The notes beneath the pieces were generated by a model that worked only from the letters and a program-made list of their open reading frames with translations, made no database searches and had not been told where the DNA came from. Below, one piece after another: positions 14,314-22,320 of a stretch of 26,665 nt of DNA. The DNA lies in assembly GCA_049509675.1 (NCBI GenBank), contig JBEKZQ010000029.1, positions 1-26,665 on the forward strand. Direction: 5' to 3'. Position 1 is the first letter of the stretch; each line of letters opens with the position of its first letter. The stretch comes from JBEKZQ01 sp049509675 (lineage in GTDB: Bacteria; Planctomycetota; Planctomycetia; Pirellulales; Thermoguttaceae). The translations under genes were made by a program, and so were the position numbers.

Positions 14314-15615
14314 TTAGTTTCCGTATTGTTGGGCCACTTCCATGGCAATGCGGGCCCACTCCCAAAGCCGCTGGGGCTGGTAACGGACCGTGGAAATGTC
14401 CTTCATGATCAGCTCAACGTGGCAGCCGCGGGCCGCGTCGAGAAACGTGCAAAGGTCCTGGCGTGCCCGCTCGGGGCGCCAGCGGTCCTCGGCCAGGATC
14501 GCCGGGCTCGGTTTGCGGCTCATCACGTAATCGCGGCCGATCTTCGCAACCACCGTCGCCGTGTTGCACCAGGGACTGACGGAGATCTTCCGCAGATTGG
14601 GGATCTGCCGCAGGATGTCGATCTTCCGATCCAGCGCCTCGCAGCAACCGTAGTAGGTCAGACCCCAGCGGGCAAGCCAGCGCAGGTCGTGCTTCAAGGC
14701 GAACTCCCAGTGCATGTCGGGCGAGACCTCCGAGAAGATCTGCGCGTTGGAGCAGCCCCACATGTTGCACGGGCGGACGTGCGCCGCATCAAATTCGCCG
14801 CCGGGCAACCGGTTGGTATAGCCGTAGCCGCCGGAGCCGATCCGCGTGTTATCGCAGTCCAACGACAAGACGTTCAAGGCCTCGAACTGGTCGAGTTCGG
14901 TCATCCAGGCGTCGACCATCCGCTCGACGCCCGCGTGGACCAGTTCCGGGCGGTCGACCAGGTCGATCATCGCCTCCTGGACGCCCCACCAGCGAATCAG
15001 GTAGTCCCAGGGCGTGTACCAGATGTGCGTCTGGCCCATTTTTCGCACGGGCAGAATGCCGTCATAGACTCGACACATCGCCTCATGGCGGAAGTGCGTG
15101 GCCGCTTTGTTGTGGGTGACCACCGGCATGCGGATCTTCTCCAGATCGGCGAAGTCGCGGATCTGGATCTTGAAATGCCGCGAAACGACGTCGCTGGCCG
15201 CGTCGGTACGCACGATGTCCACGCTCTCGATGATGCCGAAGTCGGTGCTATGGACGGCCAGGGGGCAGGCCAGGCAGGGGCTGACGATCATGTCGCCGGG
15301 CATGTGCCGCCACTGGTAGAGCGTACGACGCAGTTCGCGTTCCTGGTCCCGGGCCCAGGGATGTTCGCTCACGAGCGTCAACTCGCCGTTGACGTCCATC
15401 TCGTGCCAGGGGATCTCGTTGATCCAGACCATGGGCCGCGCCGACTCCAGGTCGTTGAGCTTCTGCCAGAGCCGGGCCTTTTCCTGGTGAACGGGCAAGG
15501 CGGCGATCTCAGCCAACTCGCCGGCCAGGCGGCGAAGCACGTCGACGTCCCGCGCGGAAAGCCGGATTTCTTCCGCGATCGGTGGCGGTTCGTAATGGCT
15601 GGGGTCGTGATGCAT
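14314..15615 (-). CDS. Uroporphyrinogen decarboxylase-like (URO-D superfamily) protein
   Basis: The 433-residue protein resembles the URO-D/methyltransferase (MtaA-CmuA) superfamily, not true HemE. Recognisable parts are HFRHEAMCRVYDGILPVR, YTPWDYLIRWWGVQEAMIDL, LTYYGCCEALDRKIDIL and LRKISVSPWCNTATVVAKIG. HemE signature segments are absent. Members of this divergent group occur often near sugar-catabolic genes in planctomycetes and gut bacteria, and their reaction is unknown. His/Cys residues in YGCCEAL could bind metal; this is inference. No strong Shine-Dalgarno precedes the ATG at 15615. It is the last gene of the minus-strand cluster. Confidence 0.75.
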   Translation of the reverse strand: MHHDPSHYEPPPIAEEIRLSARDVDVLRRLAGELAEIAALPVHQEKARLWQKLNDLESARPMVWINEIPWHEMDVNGELTLVSEHPWARDQERELRRTLYQWRHMPGDMIVSPCLACPLAVHSTDFGIIESVDIVRTDAASDVVSRHFKIQIRDFADLEKIRMPVVTHNKAATHFRHEAMCRVYDGILPVRKMGQTHIWYTPWDYLIRWWGVQEAMIDLVDRPELVHAGVERMVDAWMTELDQFEALNVLSLDCDNTRIGSGGYGYTNRLPGGEFDAAHVRPCNMWGCSNAQIFSEVSPDMHWEFALKHDLRWLARWGLTYYGCCEALDRKIDILRQIPNLRKISVSPWCNTATVVAKIGRDYVMSRKPSPAILAEDRWRPERARQDLCTFLDAARGCHVELIMKDISTVRYQPQRLWEWARIAMEVAQQYGN

Positions 15616-15633
15616 GGCGATCGACGTTGGCTA

Positions 15634-15876
15634 TCACTGGACTGGATGGAGCATGACGTTCTTCAACCCGATCCGGCCCAGTTTCGCATCGCGGAACCAG
15701 TGCGGACACCGATACTGCTTCAGCGACTCCGCCGTCGGCTGGAACGGGCCGGGGGCAATTTCGATCTTCTCGGGCAAGGGCGCCGGCGGGGGCAATTCGG
15801 CAGCCCGGCCCAACATGGCCAACAGTCCACAGGCGATCCACCCCAGCAGAGAACAGGATGGAAACCGGCAAGTCAT
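15634..15876 (-). pseudogene. Truncated alpha-L-fucosidase (GH29) N-terminus
   Basis: The 80-residue frame keeps a good start (AAGGA seven bases upstream), a signal peptide (SCSLLGWIACGLLAMLGRAA) and the opening of planctomycete GH29 fucosidases (PGPFQPTAESLKQYRCPHWF, RDAKLG). Just where the family continues into its catalytic barrel (FGIWAHWG), the sequence turns to RIGLKNVMLHPVQ and stops. The catalytic part, about 400 residues, is missing, and the URO-D-like gene begins 18 nt downstream. It is therefore a remnant, unless the short secreted peptide has been reused. Confidence 0.65.
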
Positions 15877-15911
15877 GGTGATTGTCCTTCTTGATCAAGG
15901 TGCGAAAAAAC

Positions 15912-16102
15912 TCAGTCCTGGTGAAACACCTCTTCCATCGAGGCCCACCACTCGCCCGGTTTGCGGTCGGCAAGCGGCTGCTGGCAAGGATCGGTTAGTT
16001 TCCACCATTATCTGGTAATTCAGCGGCGACCGAGCACCAACATACCCATAGGGATGCGGCGCACAGTGCGGCGGCCGCCATGACCAGACCCGTTCGCTTC
16101 AT
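15912..16102 (-). pseudogene. Broken small secreted protein gene
   Basis: A very strong ribosome site (AGGAGGATACC before ATG 16102) opens a 35-codon frame ending TAA at 15995. It begins with a signal peptide (MKRTGLVMAAAALCAASLW, ending near SVAA). In a shifted frame, protein-like sequence follows (WWKLTDPCQQPLADRKPGEW, then WASMEEVFHQD) to a TGA at 15912. Translation signals are intact but the product is broken, so this is a recently decayed or heavily shortened gene. It starts 10 nt past the symporter stop. Family not recognised. Confidence 0.5.
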
Positions 16103-16111
16103 GGTATCCTC

Positions 16112-17806
16112 CTAGCGGAAAACGACATAGAGTATCACGAAAGTTGCCAACACGACGGCCGCCAGCACCCGGTAGTTGCCCAGCCCGTGGCCGTGGGCGT
16201 CGCCCCGCAGCGGCGATCGCCAATCCTCCCAGACCAGCGGCCGGGCTTCTTCCTTGAGCGGTTCGGGCCAGGCCAGCGAAGCCGCGATCATCACCCCGCC
16301 GCAGAGCACGCACAGCCAGAACGAAGCGAGCATCGAGCTGAGGTTCCAATGGGTGTAGGCCTTGAACCACTCGAGAAAGAAGACGATCGCGCCCAATACT
16401 CCACCCAGCACAAGCGTGATGTAGGCCGCGCGGCCCGCGGCCCGCTTCCAGAACACGCCCAGCAGGAAGACTGCCGTGATCGGCGGCGAGATGTAGCAGA
16501 TGAGGTCCGTCAGCCCCTGGAAGACCGTATCCTTGTAACCGAACAACGGCGAACTGACGATGGCCAGCACCGTGGCAATGACCGTGGTGATCTTGCCGAT
16601 GACGACCAGTTGGTGATCGGTGGTCGAGGCCCGATAACGCTTGACGATGTCGTAGGCGAAGAGGGTAGCCGTGGAGTTCAGCGCTGCCGAACAGGTCTGC
16701 ATGGCGGCCGCCAGCATGGCGGCTGTAACCAGCCCCTTGACTCCCCAGGGCAAGAGATGGGTGACCATGAACGTGTAGGTGTCCTTGGCATTCAGCGGGG
16801 CCTCGGCGCCGAAGTGGCCCTTCTGCACCAGCGCCACGCAAACGACCCCCGGCAGCACAAAGAAGAACACCGGCAGAATCTTCAGGAACGAGCAGAACAG
16901 CGGGCCGAGCCGCGCCTGTTTTTCGTCCCGGGCAGCCAGCACGCGCTGGACGATCGTCTGATCGCAGCACCAGTACCAGATGCCGATCACCGGATAGCCG
17001 AGCAGAATGCCGTACCAGGGCTGCTTGCTGGGGTCGTCGGCGCCGCGGATCATCGAGAGGAAATTCCCGGTCCCCCAGGTGACGTGGGCCGTGGGATCCG
17101 CAGCCATCGGATGGGGATGCGTGCTAAGGATGTCCTGCAGTTGTGCCCAGCCGCCAATGTGGCAATAACCTATCATGGTTATGCAGACGGCTCCCACGAG
17201 CAACAACACGGCCTGAATGCTTTCGGTCCAGACGACGGCCAGCAGACCGCCGATCATGGTGTAGATCCCCGTGAGGACGCCCAGCACAATGATGAAGAAC
17301 ATCAACGGGTCGAGTCCCAGGATGGACGCCCCGGGAGCGATATCGAGGATGCCGCGGAGCACCAGCGCCGCCGTATAGAGCGCCACGCCAATGTGAATCA
17401 CAACGGCTGAGAAGATCGAGATGATCGTCAGCCAGTCGCGGCAGCGGCGATTGAACCGGCGTTCCAGGAAGTCGGGCAGCGTGGGCACGCGGGAGCGAAG
17501 GTACAGCGGGGCGAAAAACAGCGACAACAGAACCAAGACAAAACCGGCCATCCACTCGAAATTGCCGAACACCATCCCGTACTTGTAGGCCGTCTCGGCA
17601 AAGCTCACCAGATGGACCGTGGAAATGTTGGCCGCAAACATCGCCAATCCGATGACCGGCCATCCCAGCGTGTTTCCGGCCAGGAAGTAGCGGCTTCCTT
17701 CGCCGCCGCGGGCACGGAAACGTCCGGCCACGCAGCCCAGCCCCACAATGGCCGCCAGGTAGATGAGGACGATCGACAAGTCCAATGCTGAGAATTGCGA
17801 CGACAC
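16112..17806 (-). CDS. Sodium/solute symporter (SSS family), probably sugar
   Basis: This is a 564-residue inner-membrane transporter of the SSS/SGLT family with about 13-14 helices. Marks are LDLSIVLIYLAAIVGLG (first helix), GRFRARGGEGSRYFLAGNTL, GWPVIGLAMFAANISTVHLV, YTMIGGLLAVVWTESIQAVL and the late MLAAAMQTCSAALNSTATLF Na-site region. It probably imports a sugar with Na+. Longer starts exist (ATG 17866, 17854), but those codons are made by a palindromic repeat (17842-17916). The GTG at 17806 with GGAG five bases upstream gives the family's normal start. It lies between the Gfo/Idh/MocA gene and a broken small gene, all minus strand. Confidence 0.9.
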   Translation of the reverse strand: MSSQFSALDLSIVLIYLAAIVGLGCVAGRFRARGGEGSRYFLAGNTLGWPVIGLAMFAANISTVHLVSFAETAYKYGMVFGNFEWMAGFVLVLLSLFFAPLYLRSRVPTLPDFLERRFNRRCRDWLTIISIFSAVVIHIGVALYTAALVLRGILDIAPGASILGLDPLMFFIIVLGVLTGIYTMIGGLLAVVWTESIQAVLLLVGAVCITMIGYCHIGGWAQLQDILSTHPHPMAADPTAHVTWGTGNFLSMIRGADDPSKQPWYGILLGYPVIGIWYWCCDQTIVQRVLAARDEKQARLGPLFCSFLKILPVFFFVLPGVVCVALVQKGHFGAEAPLNAKDTYTFMVTHLLPWGVKGLVTAAMLAAAMQTCSAALNSTATLFAYDIVKRYRASTTDHQLVVIGKITTVIATVLAIVSSPLFGYKDTVFQGLTDLICYISPPITAVFLLGVFWKRAAGRAAYITLVLGGVLGAIVFFLEWFKAYTHWNLSSMLASFWLCVLCGGVMIAASLAWPEPLKEEARPLVWEDWRSPLRGDAHGHGLGNYRVLAAVVLATFVILYVVFR

Positions 17807-17841
17807 GGGGGCTCCGGGCAGTTGCTTCGAAGGCCGGGAAC

Positions 17842-17916
17842 GGGGCAGGTCCATGTTTTCGGCCATCGTCGATTCGCAATACCGCGTCTTCCGGCCGAAA
17901 AATGGACCAGTCCCCG
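17842..17916 (-). repeat. REP-like palindromic element, family 2, copy 2
   Basis: On the minus strand the copy runs from GGGGACTGGTCCATTTTTCG to CCGAAAACATGGACCTGCCC. It shares both arms with 11874-11948 but has a different centre. It lies between the oxidoreductase and symporter genes and supplies false ATG codons (MAENMDLP) in frame with the symporter. As RNA it could fold into a hairpin in the intercistronic leader. Confidence 0.75.
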
Positions 17917-17940
17917 GCCCGTGAACGGTTACCTTCGCTG

Positions 17941-19068
17941 CTATTTGCCGAGTGTGAAAGCCGGCAGCTTGACAATCTTGCCGCCTGCGAGCGCCGACTG
18001 ATGCGCGCAGAGGCCGACGCATGTCCAGTTTGCCGACTGGACGGCATTGGGAAACGGATCGCGGTTCTCCACAAGCGCCATGGCGAACTCGTGCGCCAGA
18101 TGCGGGTGGCTGCCGCCGTGGCCGCTGCCTTGCGTGAAACTCAAGTGCGTTTTCCTGCGCGCGTCATAAACGCCTTGTGTCGTGTATTTCGCGATGACCT
18201 TGGGCAGCCGGCGCGCGAAATCGGGGCACTTGACGGGCTGCGGAATCTTCGGCTCGGGCCGCTTGGCCGTATGCAACACGAGCGGCTCGTGCTCGATGAG
18301 CGGCCACTCGACGCTTTTCTTCGTTCCGTAAACGTCGATACTCTCGCGATACTGGCGTGCCGTGTCGAAGAGACTGCGGATGATGCGCGCGCTGACATCG
18401 CTTCCACGGAACTTGACGTGCGCGGTCTCGACAGCGAACGGAGAACCGTAGCACCGGATGAGTTCCTTGCGAATGGTGCCGGAGCCGAAGCAACTCACGT
18501 ATTCCGCCGGTTGGCCGACGAGTCCGGCGACGGGGCCAACGCAGTGGGTCGCATACCACATCGGCGGCAGGCCCGGCCAGTAGTTGGGCCAGCCGTCCAT
18601 GTCCTGCTGGTGGCTCGCCTGGACGAACTGCAGTTTGCCGAGATCGCCCTTGTCCAGCAACTCCTTCATGAACAGATACTCGCGCGCATAAACGACCGTC
18701 TCCATCATCATGTACTTGAGGCCGGTCCGTTCCGCCAGGTCCACGATCCTGCGGCAGTCGGCGATGTTTGTGGCCATCGGCACCGTGCAGGCCACGTGTT
18801 TACCGGCCTTGAGCGCCGCGAGGCTCATCCACGCGTGGTCGGGAATCGGGGAGTTGATGTGAACGACGTCCACGTTGCGGTCCTCAAGCAGCGCAGCGAA
18901 ATCCGTGTAACGCTGCTCGACGCCAAAATACTCGCCGACGGCGTTGAGCTTCTCCCTGTTGCGTTGGCAGATCGCATAACAGTTGGTGTGCGGGTGCTTC
19001 TGCCACAGCGGGATGAACTCGGCCCCGAAGCCGAGCCCGACGATGGCGACATTGATCTCTTTGGACAC
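17941..19068 (-). CDS. Gfo/Idh/MocA family oxidoreductase
   Basis: The 375-residue protein has an N-terminal Rossmann fold (NVAIVGLGFGAEFIPLW, GxGxxG) and the C-terminal Gfo/Idh/MocA alpha/beta domain (GSHPHLAHEFAMALVENRDP near the end). Relatives oxidise sugars or inositols with NAD(P). The conserved EKP motif with its catalytic lysine is replaced by TVP (KHVACTVPMATN), a variant I recall from a planctomycete subgroup, so the chemistry may differ. The GTG at 19068 was chosen because AGGAGG lies eight bases upstream; an in-frame ATG at 19146 has no such site. It is upstream of the symporter and downstream of the SUMF1-domain gene. Confidence 0.88.
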   Translation of the reverse strand: MSKEINVAIVGLGFGAEFIPLWQKHPHTNCYAICQRNREKLNAVGEYFGVEQRYTDFAALLEDRNVDVVHINSPIPDHAWMSLAALKAGKHVACTVPMATNIADCRRIVDLAERTGLKYMMMETVVYAREYLFMKELLDKGDLGKLQFVQASHQQDMDGWPNYWPGLPPMWYATHCVGPVAGLVGQPAEYVSCFGSGTIRKELIRCYGSPFAVETAHVKFRGSDVSARIIRSLFDTARQYRESIDVYGTKKSVEWPLIEHEPLVLHTAKRPEPKIPQPVKCPDFARRLPKVIAKYTTQGVYDARRKTHLSFTQGSGHGGSHPHLAHEFAMALVENRDPFPNAVQSANWTCVGLCAHQSALAGGKIVKLPAFTLGK

Positions 19069-19154
19069 GGCAGTATCCTCCTGAAATCGTTCTCTGGCGG
19101 CCAAGGGAACAGTTCTTGGTGTTCTCGGGTTTTCGTGGTCCATCAAGCGGGAAC

Positions 19155-20369
19155 TCAGCCCCCGTCAGCCGTGCCGCCCGCCCGGATCGTGGCCGGCTCC
19201 GCCTCCACCACCACGCGGAAACGGATGACGCCGGGGTAGGTCTTCTCGGGGCCGGGGTCGCTCTGGATATATTCGATTTCGCTGACTGCATATTCGGCGT
19301 TGCCCTTGCCGACGTGGCCGTGCTTGCGGTTCTTGTCGGCCTTGCCCTGGTCTTCGGGCGGAATGTGCTGCGGGTCGACGGTGTCCTGGCGGTCGAGTTG
19401 GCTGGAACTGTCGCTGACGCGCTCCCATCCGCTGCTCACCATGTCGTAGAAGCCCCAGGCATTGGGCCGCTTGGACTTGACCGCCATAGGCCCCGCGCCG
19501 CTGCTGTCCTGGTCCTTGTACTTCTCCTTGAACGTCGGATTGGACGTGCCCACGCGGGCCGCATATTCCCACTGGGCGGCGGTCGGCACGCGGACCTTTC
19601 GCCCGCTGGTTTGCGACAGGATGCGGCAGAACTCGTACATCTGGACGCACGACACGTTGACCGGCGCTTTGGCCATTTTCCCCCTGCTGGGGTTGCTGCC
19701 CACGACCGCCTCGAACATCTCCTGCGTGATCGGGTGCTCGGCCATGTAGAAACCCTTGGTGAGCGTCACCATGTGCGGAGGGTCCTCCTGCCAGTGCGGG
19801 CACTGGTAATAGGGCTCGCCCATGAAGAACTTGCCGGGCGGCACCCAAATGCAGCGCAGCGACAGCTTCTCGTTGATCTTCAGCAGCAGCGCTGGTCGAT
19901 CGGGCATCACCAGGGGCTTGTCGGGCGCGAGCATCCTGGCCGGCCACTGGAGCGTTGCATCCGCATACTTGCTGACGGTGATCCATCGCTTGCCGTCTCT
20001 TTCCGCCACCGTGCCTGTCAGGGCGGTGGGTTGCCGCGCACCGTACGTCGCTTTCTGGCATAGCTCCTCGGCGTGCGGACCGTCGATGAAATACTTCAGC
20101 CGCGCGGTGAAGCGGTCCTGGACCTTGCGGGCCGCGTCGCCGTCAAGACCCTTCTCCGGGTAATCGTCGGCCATGATCTTGTCTACTTCCGCCCGGATCT
20201 CGGGCGTGCCGTCCAGGGTGTAGACAAAGACGCTCTTCTGCGTTTCGCCCGTATGGACGTTGTTGAGCACCATGCCCTTGATGGTCGTCTCGGCTGCGAT
20301 TGCCTGGCTGTTGAGGGCCGAGACAATCAGCGGCGTCATCGCCAGCCAACAACGGAAAATGGATCTCAT
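19155..20369 (-). CDS. Secreted SUMF1/FGE-fold protein
   Basis: The 404-residue protein has a signal peptide (about 1-26, ending AIAA), a region of unknown type (30-165) and a formylglycine-generating-enzyme-like domain (about 170-390). The domain shows WVPPGKFFMGEPYYQCPHWQ, GFYMAEHPITQEMFEAVVG, NPSRGKMAKAPVNVSCVQ, RVPTAAQWEYAARVGT and RPNAWGFYDMVSSGWERVSD. The Cys pair that binds copper in true FGE near the C-terminus is not seen (GVIRFRVVVEAEP). It is therefore probably a lectin-like or binding member of the fold rather than the enzyme that activates the nearby sulfatase. AAGGAG precedes the ATG by eight bases. Confidence 0.85.
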   Translation of the reverse strand: MRSIFRCWLAMTPLIVSALNSQAIAAETTIKGMVLNNVHTGETQKSVFVYTLDGTPEIRAEVDKIMADDYPEKGLDGDAARKVQDRFTARLKYFIDGPHAEELCQKATYGARQPTALTGTVAERDGKRWITVSKYADATLQWPARMLAPDKPLVMPDRPALLLKINEKLSLRCIWVPPGKFFMGEPYYQCPHWQEDPPHMVTLTKGFYMAEHPITQEMFEAVVGSNPSRGKMAKAPVNVSCVQMYEFCRILSQTSGRKVRVPTAAQWEYAARVGTSNPTFKEKYKDQDSSGAGPMAVKSKRPNAWGFYDMVSSGWERVSDSSSQLDRQDTVDPQHIPPEDQGKADKNRKHGHVGKGNAEYAVSEIEYIQSDPGPEKTYPGVIRFRVVVEAEPATIRAGGTADGG

Positions 20370-20397
20370 CGGTCGGTCTCCTTCGTGTTACTGCCAA

Positions 20398-20652
20398 TCA
20401 CCCTCTCATCAGGATCACTTCCGTTGCTTCGTAGCAGTCGGCCAAAAGGGCCACGTCGCGCCGCAAAACGCCCACCACGGTGAAATCATGACCCGCGATC
20501 GCAAGCCGCTCTTTGGCCGTCGCCTGGTAGCCGGCCAACACTTCATCGCGTCCGGCGCGGGCCATGCGGCCGCTCAGGACGGAGCTGAAATAGGTCCATG
20601 CCATGATCGCCAGACCGGCGACCGCCAGCAGCAAGCAGGAGATCAGTTTCAT
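20398..20652 (-). CDS. Small single-pass membrane protein, unknown
   Basis: The 84-residue protein has a membrane segment at 3-22 (LISCLLLAVAGLAIMAWTYF) and a soluble tail (ERLAIAGHDFTVVGVLRRDV, ALLADCYEATEVILM). The tail resembles the first extracytoplasmic stretch of MacB-like permeases (FTVVGVL), so it may be a truncated N-terminus of a larger protein. GGAGG seven bases before ATG 20652 decides the start; codons further upstream look noncoding. It lies 28 nt upstream of the SUMF1-domain gene on the same strand. Confidence 0.5.
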   Translation of the reverse strand: MKLISCLLLAVAGLAIMAWTYFSSVLSGRMARAGRDEVLAGYQATAKERLAIAGHDFTVVGVLRRDVALLADCYEATEVILMRG

Positions 20653-20785
20653 GGGCAAGCCTCCGGCCGAAGCCGCACGTTTGTTTCGCTCGATAAGAAA
20701 CCACCGTTTCGCGTTGCAGCATCCCGAGCCGTTCCCCACACTGTAGTGGCTCGTTACTCGGTGTCAAGATACCTGCGATTTTCGG

Positions 20786-20834
20786 CAGGAGAACTGCGAG
20801 GTTGCGAAGTCTCCCGGGACACAGGTCCATTCCG
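20786..20834 (+). repeat. Partial REP-like element, family 2
   Basis: It contains CAGGAGAACTGCGA, also found at 11856-11869, followed by GCGAAGTC and a GGGACACAGGTCCATT arm. The second arm is missing. The stretch 20653-21016 holds no gene that I can support, only this element, a spacer and two family 1 repeats. Confidence 0.5.
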
Positions 20835-20935
20835 TACACTAGCCCGAAGCGCCAGCGAGGGATTTCCGGCGATTCTCCCTTGCCGGCGCGTCGGGTTAGG
20901 TCTTGGAGAACTGTGGATGGCATCCATGAGTAGTC

Positions 20936-20970
20936 CCCCTCTCCCTCCGGGAGATGGCCGGGGTGAGGGG
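20936..20970 (+). repeat. REP-like repeat, family 1, copy 2
   Basis: The sequence is CCCTCTCCCTCCGGGAGATG followed by GCCGGGGTGAGGGG. It pairs head-to-head with the inverted copy at 21007-21044, giving a two-repeat intergenic unit with a 36-nt spacer. Confidence 0.75.
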
Positions 20971-21006
20971 CTCTTCTGAAAACCGCGGAGCCCGCGACGA
21001 ATCATT

Positions 21007-21044
21007 CCCCCTCACCCTAGTCCTCTCCCGCGAGGGGAGAGGGG
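21007..21044 (-). repeat. REP-like repeat, family 1, copy 3 (inverted)
   Basis: On the plus strand it reads CCCCTCACCCTAGTCCTCTC then CCGCGAGGGGAGAGGGGA, the reverse orientation of the copy at 20936. The last codons and the TAG stop of the FucP-like transporter are inside it (tail VPSPLAGED). As RNA it can form a GC-rich hairpin just after that gene. Confidence 0.75.
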
Positions 21045-22204
21045 ACTGTTCGGCCGCCCCGGAGCGAGAGCACCAACAGGTAGGCGAAGCAGAGGGTGGG
21101 AACAATGAACGCCTGCGCCTCGGAAACGTGCAGGTCGATCAATTTGGCCATGACCAGCGGTACGATGGCGCCGCCGGAGATGGCCATGCACATCAGGCCG
21201 GAGAGCTCGCTGGCGCGTTGGGGCTTCTCCTCGACGGTGATCGAGAACAGCATCGGCCAGATATTGGCGAAGCCCAGGCCGGCGGCAAACACGCCTGCGA
21301 TCGCCAGCGGCTTCGAGGCCAGCATGATCGCCGCAGCGCCGAGCAGGCCCAACAGCGCGGAGAGGCGGAAAAACGCGCGGGGACTCATCACCGTCAGCAC
21401 GGCGCCGCCCAGGAGGCGGCCGATGGCAAGCAAGAGCAAGAACGTGGCGGGACCGAACCACATGGCGGCAGTCTTTTCATCCACGCCGATCCCCTTCATA
21501 GCGGGCAAGAGGAAGTTGCCCATGCAAGACTCGGCGCCAACGTAAAGGAAGATGCCAAGCACGGCCAGGAAAAAAACAGGCTCCTTCAGCAAGCCCAGGC
21601 TCGAAGCAATGCTGGGCGGCTCGTCGGACTTCGTTTCCTCAACCTTCAGTACGGCCACCGCTAGAAAGGCCACGGCCATGCAGCCGAAGAATAGCGGGAA
21701 GCTGCTCCGCCAACCCATGCCTTGGAAAAGGGCAATGGACGCGATGGCCGTCACCAGGTAGGTTGTCAGGTAGGTCGAGGCCGTGCTGCCCAGGCCCTTG
21801 ATGCCCTGGGCGAAGCTAAGATTGCGGCTGTAGCTGCCTGGGGCGCTTACGTCGCGCATGATGGGATTGCCGGCGACCTGCAGGAAAGCCGTGCCGATGC
21901 CCAGCAGGAAGATGCAGCCCAGCAATAGCGGGAAACCAGGCGAAAGCAGCGTCGGGACCAAGACGGCCACGGCGTTAAGCCCCAGGCCCAACAGCAACAG
22001 CTTTTTCTTGCCGATGCGTGCCGCCAACAGGCCGCCGGGGACGCTGAACACGGCGAAAGCGATGAAGACGAAGAACGACAACAAGCGCGACACCACGGTG
22101 CTGACCTGGTAGTCGCTCTTGACCGCTTCCGACATGGGCCCCATGGCGTCGGCGACCCCCATGACAAAGAAGGCCAGGAAGATGGGGAGCGTTTTGTACC
22201 TCAT
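21017..22204 (-). CDS. FucP-like MFS sugar transporter
   Basis: The 395-residue protein has about 12 hydrophobic helices and resembles the FucP (L-fucose:H+ symporter) group of the major facilitator superfamily. Landmarks are IFLAFFVMGVADAMGPMSEA, VPGGLLAARIGKKKLLLLGL, LQVAGNPIMRD (FucP-group LQVxxNP) and GFANIWPMLFSITVEE. Substrate is inferred as fucose or a similar sugar, which fits the fucosidase remnant in the same cluster. The start at 22204 follows AGAGG; the frame is open further upstream but that part is not transporter-like. The C-terminal SPLAGED comes from a palindromic repeat. Confidence 0.88.
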   Translation of the reverse strand: MRYKTLPIFLAFFVMGVADAMGPMSEAVKSDYQVSTVVSRLLSFFVFIAFAVFSVPGGLLAARIGKKKLLLLGLGLNAVAVLVPTLLSPGFPLLLGCIFLLGIGTAFLQVAGNPIMRDVSAPGSYSRNLSFAQGIKGLGSTASTYLTTYLVTAIASIALFQGMGWRSSFPLFFGCMAVAFLAVAVLKVEETKSDEPPSIASSLGLLKEPVFFLAVLGIFLYVGAESCMGNFLLPAMKGIGVDEKTAAMWFGPATFLLLLAIGRLLGGAVLTVMSPRAFFRLSALLGLLGAAAIMLASKPLAIAGVFAAGLGFANIWPMLFSITVEEKPQRASELSGLMCMAISGGAIVPLVMAKLIDLHVSEAQAFIVPTLCFAYLLVLSLRGGRTVPSPLAGED

Positions 22205-22261
22205 GGGATCAGGTCCTCTCTCAACTCTTGGATTCTTGTAGAGCGACACGGCCGACACGAT

Positions 22262-22290
22262 AGCATAGCAATGAGCAACATCCACTACAA
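22262..22290 (-). promoter_or_regulatory. Promoter candidate for the FucP-like gene
   Basis: On the minus strand TTGTAG (22285-22290) and TATGCT (22262-22267) are 17 nt apart. The match to consensus is moderate. It would give a leader of about 50 nt before ATG 22204. Confidence 0.4.
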
Positions 22291-22303
22291 CATGCTGTGT
22301 TAT

Positions 22304-22320
22304 GGTGGTCCAGTACCACC
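22304..22320. promoter_or_regulatory. GntR-like palindromic operator
   Basis: GGTGGT CCAGT ACCACC is a perfect 6-5-6 inverted repeat, flanked by TAT and TATA. The half site TGGT...ACCA is typical of GntR-family (FadR/FCD) regulators. It lies 14 bp upstream of the candidate -35 of the FucP-like gene and 143 bp before the divergent gene at 22463, so it could control either or both. No regulator gene is in the window. Confidence 0.55.

Noticed and set aside
14326..15894. Plus-strand frame of 522 codons opposite the URO-D-like gene
   Set aside because: It has no start signal or domain and reads as Val/Asp/Gln-rich antisense of a real gene.
17806..18022. N-terminal extension of the SSS symporter (starts at 18022, 17866 or 17854)
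   Set aside because: The extra codons are encoded by the palindromic element at 17842-17916 and by the end of the upstream gene. GTG 17806 has its own ribosome site and gives the usual family start.
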